From: DASPWV01 sp046727855
GTDB taxonomy: Bacteria; Acidobacteriota; Vicinamibacteria; Vicinamibacterales; UBA2999
Direction of reading: 5' to 3'
Length of the DNA stretch: 59,496 nucleotides
NCBI GenBank assembly: GCA_046727855.1
Contig: JBKPDL010000117.1
Coordinates: 1-59,496, forward strand
Position numbers and translations under genes: made by a program. A model generated the notes under the pieces. The model was not told the origin of the DNA, searched no databases, and was given only the letters and a program-made list of their open reading frames with translations. Numbering within the stretch: the first letter of the stretch is position 1; each line of letters opens with the position of its first letter. Below are positions 57,879 to 59,496 of this stretch, piece by piece.

Positions 57879-57975
57879 TTTCGTGCGTTTGCACCATCGA
57901 CCCGCGGATCTGCAAACCTGCGCACTTCAATCCTGCTTGCTCTGAGCGATCGTCAGCCAGTAAGGCCGAACCCCG

Positions 57976-58500
57976 GTGTTGACCATTCGCACAGCGACTC
58001 TCGACGATGTCCGGCTGCTCTCCGACTTCGCGCGCCGCACGTTCCGCGACACGTTTGCGTCGCAGAACACGCCGCAAGACATGGAGGCGTATCTCTTTTA
58101 CGCCTTCAGCGTCGCGCGCCAGCTTGCTGAAATCGAGGACCCAAACACCATCACGCTGCTAGCCGAGGACGGCGACGTGCTCGTGGGCTACGCGCAGCTG
58201 AGCATGCGCCTGCCGCCGTTGTGCGTGCCGGATCGCAGCGCCATCGAGTTGATCCGGTTCTATGTCGATCGCGACCGGCACGGCCGCGGCATCGCGGGGC
58301 ACTTAATGGACGAAGTAAAGAACGCCGCTGCCGCACGCGCGCAGGCGATATGGCTGGGCGTGTGGGAGCATAACCTTCGCGCGATAGCGTTCTATCAGAA
58401 GTGCGGCTTCGCTGACGTCGGCAGTCACGAGTTCCTTCTCGGTTCCGACCGTCAGACGGATCGCATCATGTGGCGCACAATTCGCGCCGTCAGGGACTAA
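57976..58500 (+). CDS. GNAT-family N-acetyltransferase
   Basis: 174 aa. Start GTG 57976 or TTG 57979 (LTIRTATLDDVRLLSDFARR). GNAT acetyl-CoA motif A: IELIRFYVDRDRHGRGIAGH with Arg/Gly loop RHGRGIAG; motif B WEHNLRAIAFYQKCGFADVG. Substrate unknown; many such proteins acetylate small amines or ribosomal proteins. The 97-base gap after smc has no clear promoter. Confidence 0.85.
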   Translation: MLTIRTATLDDVRLLSDFARRTFRDTFASQNTPQDMEAYLFYAFSVARQLAEIEDPNTITLLAEDGDVLVGYAQLSMRLPPLCVPDRSAIELIRFYVDRDRHGRGIAGHLMDEVKNAAAARAQAIWLGVWEHNLRAIAFYQKCGFADVGSHEFLLGSDRQTDRIMWRTIRAVRD

Positions 58501-58560
58501 GAACTAGGAACTAAGAACGAAGAACCAAGAACAAAGAGCAAGAACGACGAACAAAGAACG
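58498..58560. repeat. AAGAAC-type short tandem repeat
   Basis: Runs of GAACTAAGAACGAAGAACC, AAGAACAAAGAGCAAGAACG and ACGAACAAAGAAC directly after the acetyltransferase stop. Near-periodic seven to eight bases; no complementary arm in the window. Confidence 0.65.
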
Positions 58561-58607
58561 GACGGCTGGCGCTCGCTCGGCGGGCGACGGAATGAAGCTG
58601 GGCAACA

Positions 58608-58736
58608 TCATCTCCGAACATCGGGACTCACGACCACGACGCCCGTGCGCTGCGGCAGCGACATCAGCAACTTGATCTCGGGTCGCGGTGCGGCGGCGAA
58701 CCACCAGACGATCACCACCACGACGACGACGCCCAC
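58608..58736 (-). CDS. Candidate 42-aa small membrane protein
   Basis: In the same frame as the epimerase fragment, beyond its TGA: GTG 58736, then VVVVVVIVWWFAAAP (one TM helix), RPEIKLLMSLPQRTG, VVVVSPDVRR and stop at 58608. An ATG that overlaps the epimerase stop (58749, ATGA) opens another frame of 81 Arg-rich residues, which looks worse. Too short and too unconserved to name; could also be a read-through tail. Confidence 0.3.
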   Translation of the reverse strand: MGVVVVVVIVWWFAAAPRPEIKLLMSLPQRTGVVVVSPDVRR

Positions 58737-58745
58737 GAGCGCTTT

Positions 58746-59261
58746 TCATTGCGCCAGCGCCCGCGGTTCTCCCCCAGGTTCGGTCGCCGTTCCACCGCCA
58801 CTTTGCACACGCGCGAGAGTTACCGCCGGATCACGAAGCCACTGAATGGTGTCGTCGAGCGTGTGGCGGAGCGGACGCGGCCGCCAATGCAGCTCGGCGC
58901 GCGCTTTCGCTGTGTGGTACCACGCGTAACGTCCGATGATCTGGAGCACATCGCGTGTGACCGGCGCCGGCTTGCGGCGGATTGCGCACCAGAACTCGAG
59001 CGCGCCAACCAGCGTGTAGAGGAGAAACGTGGGCGGCTTGAATCGCGGTGCACGAACGCCAGCGATTGCGGACGCGCGCTCGAGAAGCTGGTTGGTCGTG
59101 ACGTTATCGCCGCTCAGGAGATACCGTTCGCCTGAACGTCCGCATTTGGCTGCGAGCACCATGCCGTGCGCAAAGTCGCGCACGTCGAGGCAGCCGAAGC
59201 CCACTGGCAGGGTGAACCGGAGCTTTCCCGAAATCAGCGCCTGGAGCAGCTTGTTAGCGGG
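58746..59261 (-). CDS. NAD-dependent epimerase/dehydratase, 5'-truncated
   Basis: Only the C-terminal part of an extended SDR sugar-epimerase/dihydroflavonol-reductase-like protein. From the break: APANKLLQALISGKLRFTLP, then VDVRDFAHGMVLAA-type LDVRDFAHGMVLAAKC, GERYLLSGDNVTTNQLLE, and WYHTAKARAELHWRPRPLRH. The Rossmann GxxGxxG and YxxxK are missing. The first start codon seen is GTG 59204, within the fold. Residues before APANKLL (about 59262 upward) no longer fit the family. Confidence 0.75.
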   Translation of the reverse strand, partial: PANKLLQALISGKLRFTLPVGFGCLDVRDFAHGMVLAAKCGRSGERYLLSGDNVTTNQLLERASAIAGVRAPRFKPPTFLLYTLVGALEFWCAIRRKPAPVTRDVLQIIGRYAWYHTAKARAELHWRPRPLRHTLDDTIQWLRDPAVTLARVQSGGGTATEPGGEPRALAQ

Positions 59262-59263
59262 CG

Positions 59264-59496
59264 CGCATTGCCGACAGCCGGCCGATCGCCGCCGGCACGC
59301 TTGTGTTTGCGTCGCACGGCTGGGCGATGAAGGAAGTGCCGCAGCCCAACGCGTTCATCCTCGATCGCCCGCGCGAGCATTACCTCCATTACGGATGGAA
59401 TCGACACAGCTGTCTGGGTCAGCACGTCTCGCCCGTGATCATCGTCGAGTCTGTCATCGCGCTGCTCGGGCTCGAGAACCTGTCGCGCCCGGAGCC
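59264..59496 (+). CDS. Cytochrome P450-like fragment, both ends cut
   Basis: Reading from 59264: RIADSRPIAAGTLVFASHGW, AMKEVPQPNAFILDRPREHY and LHYGWNRHSCLGQHVSPVII, with the heme-ligand Cys in the pattern G-x-x-x-H-x-C-x-G, then the L-helix ESVIALLGLENL. It lacks the ExxR helix and everything before it. It begins where the epimerase fragment ends, with a stop codon in frame at 59255. The 3' end runs off the window. Confidence 0.7.

Noticed and set aside
58504..58749. 81-aa Arg-rich ORF after the epimerase
   Set aside because: Low-complexity composition; the alternative frame in the same bases gives a sensible TM segment.
1..59496. tRNA or rRNA genes
   Set aside because: No GGTTCGA-type T-arm with a matching acceptor stem and no rRNA signature was found in any gap.

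Overview
The window looks like a chromosomal segment of a high-GC Gram-negative bacterium, most likely Acidobacteriota close to class Vicinamibacteria. This placement is an inference. It rests on the complete str/S10/spc/alpha ribosomal order, a Myxococcus-like type IV pilus locus, two-membrane functions (OmpA-like porin, Tat, secretion adaptor), and the dense population of small palindromic repeats between genes. No rRNA, tRNA, CRISPR array or insertion sequence was recognised.

Layout. 1-19.7 kb: 3' end of fusA, then rpsJ through rplQ, with secY, adk, map, infA and rpoA in the usual bacterial order. Genes are either tightly overlapped or separated by short inverted repeats of several unrelated sequence families. 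19.9-20.7 kb: a secreted protein resembling the Fam20/HipA-type kinase fold. 20.9-27.95 kb (minus strand): an EF-G paralogue, two FtsX/MacB-type permeases, an HlyD-type adaptor and a Yip1-like membrane protein, with no ABC ATPase alongside. 28-43.5 kb: an outer-membrane barrel gene and a type IV pilus cluster (pilB, pilT, pilC, pilA, a pilin-like gene, a VKOR-DsbA fusion, a pilH/pilI-like ABC pair, TPR proteins, pilD and pilV/W/X-like minor pilins). It contains relics of pilS, pilR and a second pilA. 43.6-47.7 kb: aroB divergent from nadB, then proS. 47.75-48.78 kb: a gene-free stretch with nine 36-bp tandem repeats and a decayed Fn3-like pseudogene. 48.8-51.7 kb (minus): OmpA-like protein, tatC, tatA. 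52-53.6 kb: a carboxyl-terminal processing protease. 54-57.9 kb: smc. 58-59.5 kb: a GNAT acetyltransferase, then truncated epimerase and cytochrome P450 fragments that meet at one point.

How it fits together. The first third is the core translation, secretion and transcription block. The pilus cluster encodes motors, platform, major and minor pilins, prepilin peptidase and, unusually, a disulfide oxidase; every recognisable pilin in the cluster carries paired cysteines. The regulatory pair PilS/PilR survives only as end fragments.

The strongest candidate for something undescribed is the repeat biology. Several unrelated inverted-repeat families occupy almost every non-overlapping gene junction in the ribosomal operon. 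Related palindromes appear to have entered coding sequence (rplV, nadB, smc, and the stop codon of the HlyD gene). A 150-bp multi-hairpin element occurs twice, in opposite orientation, about 49.6 kb apart.
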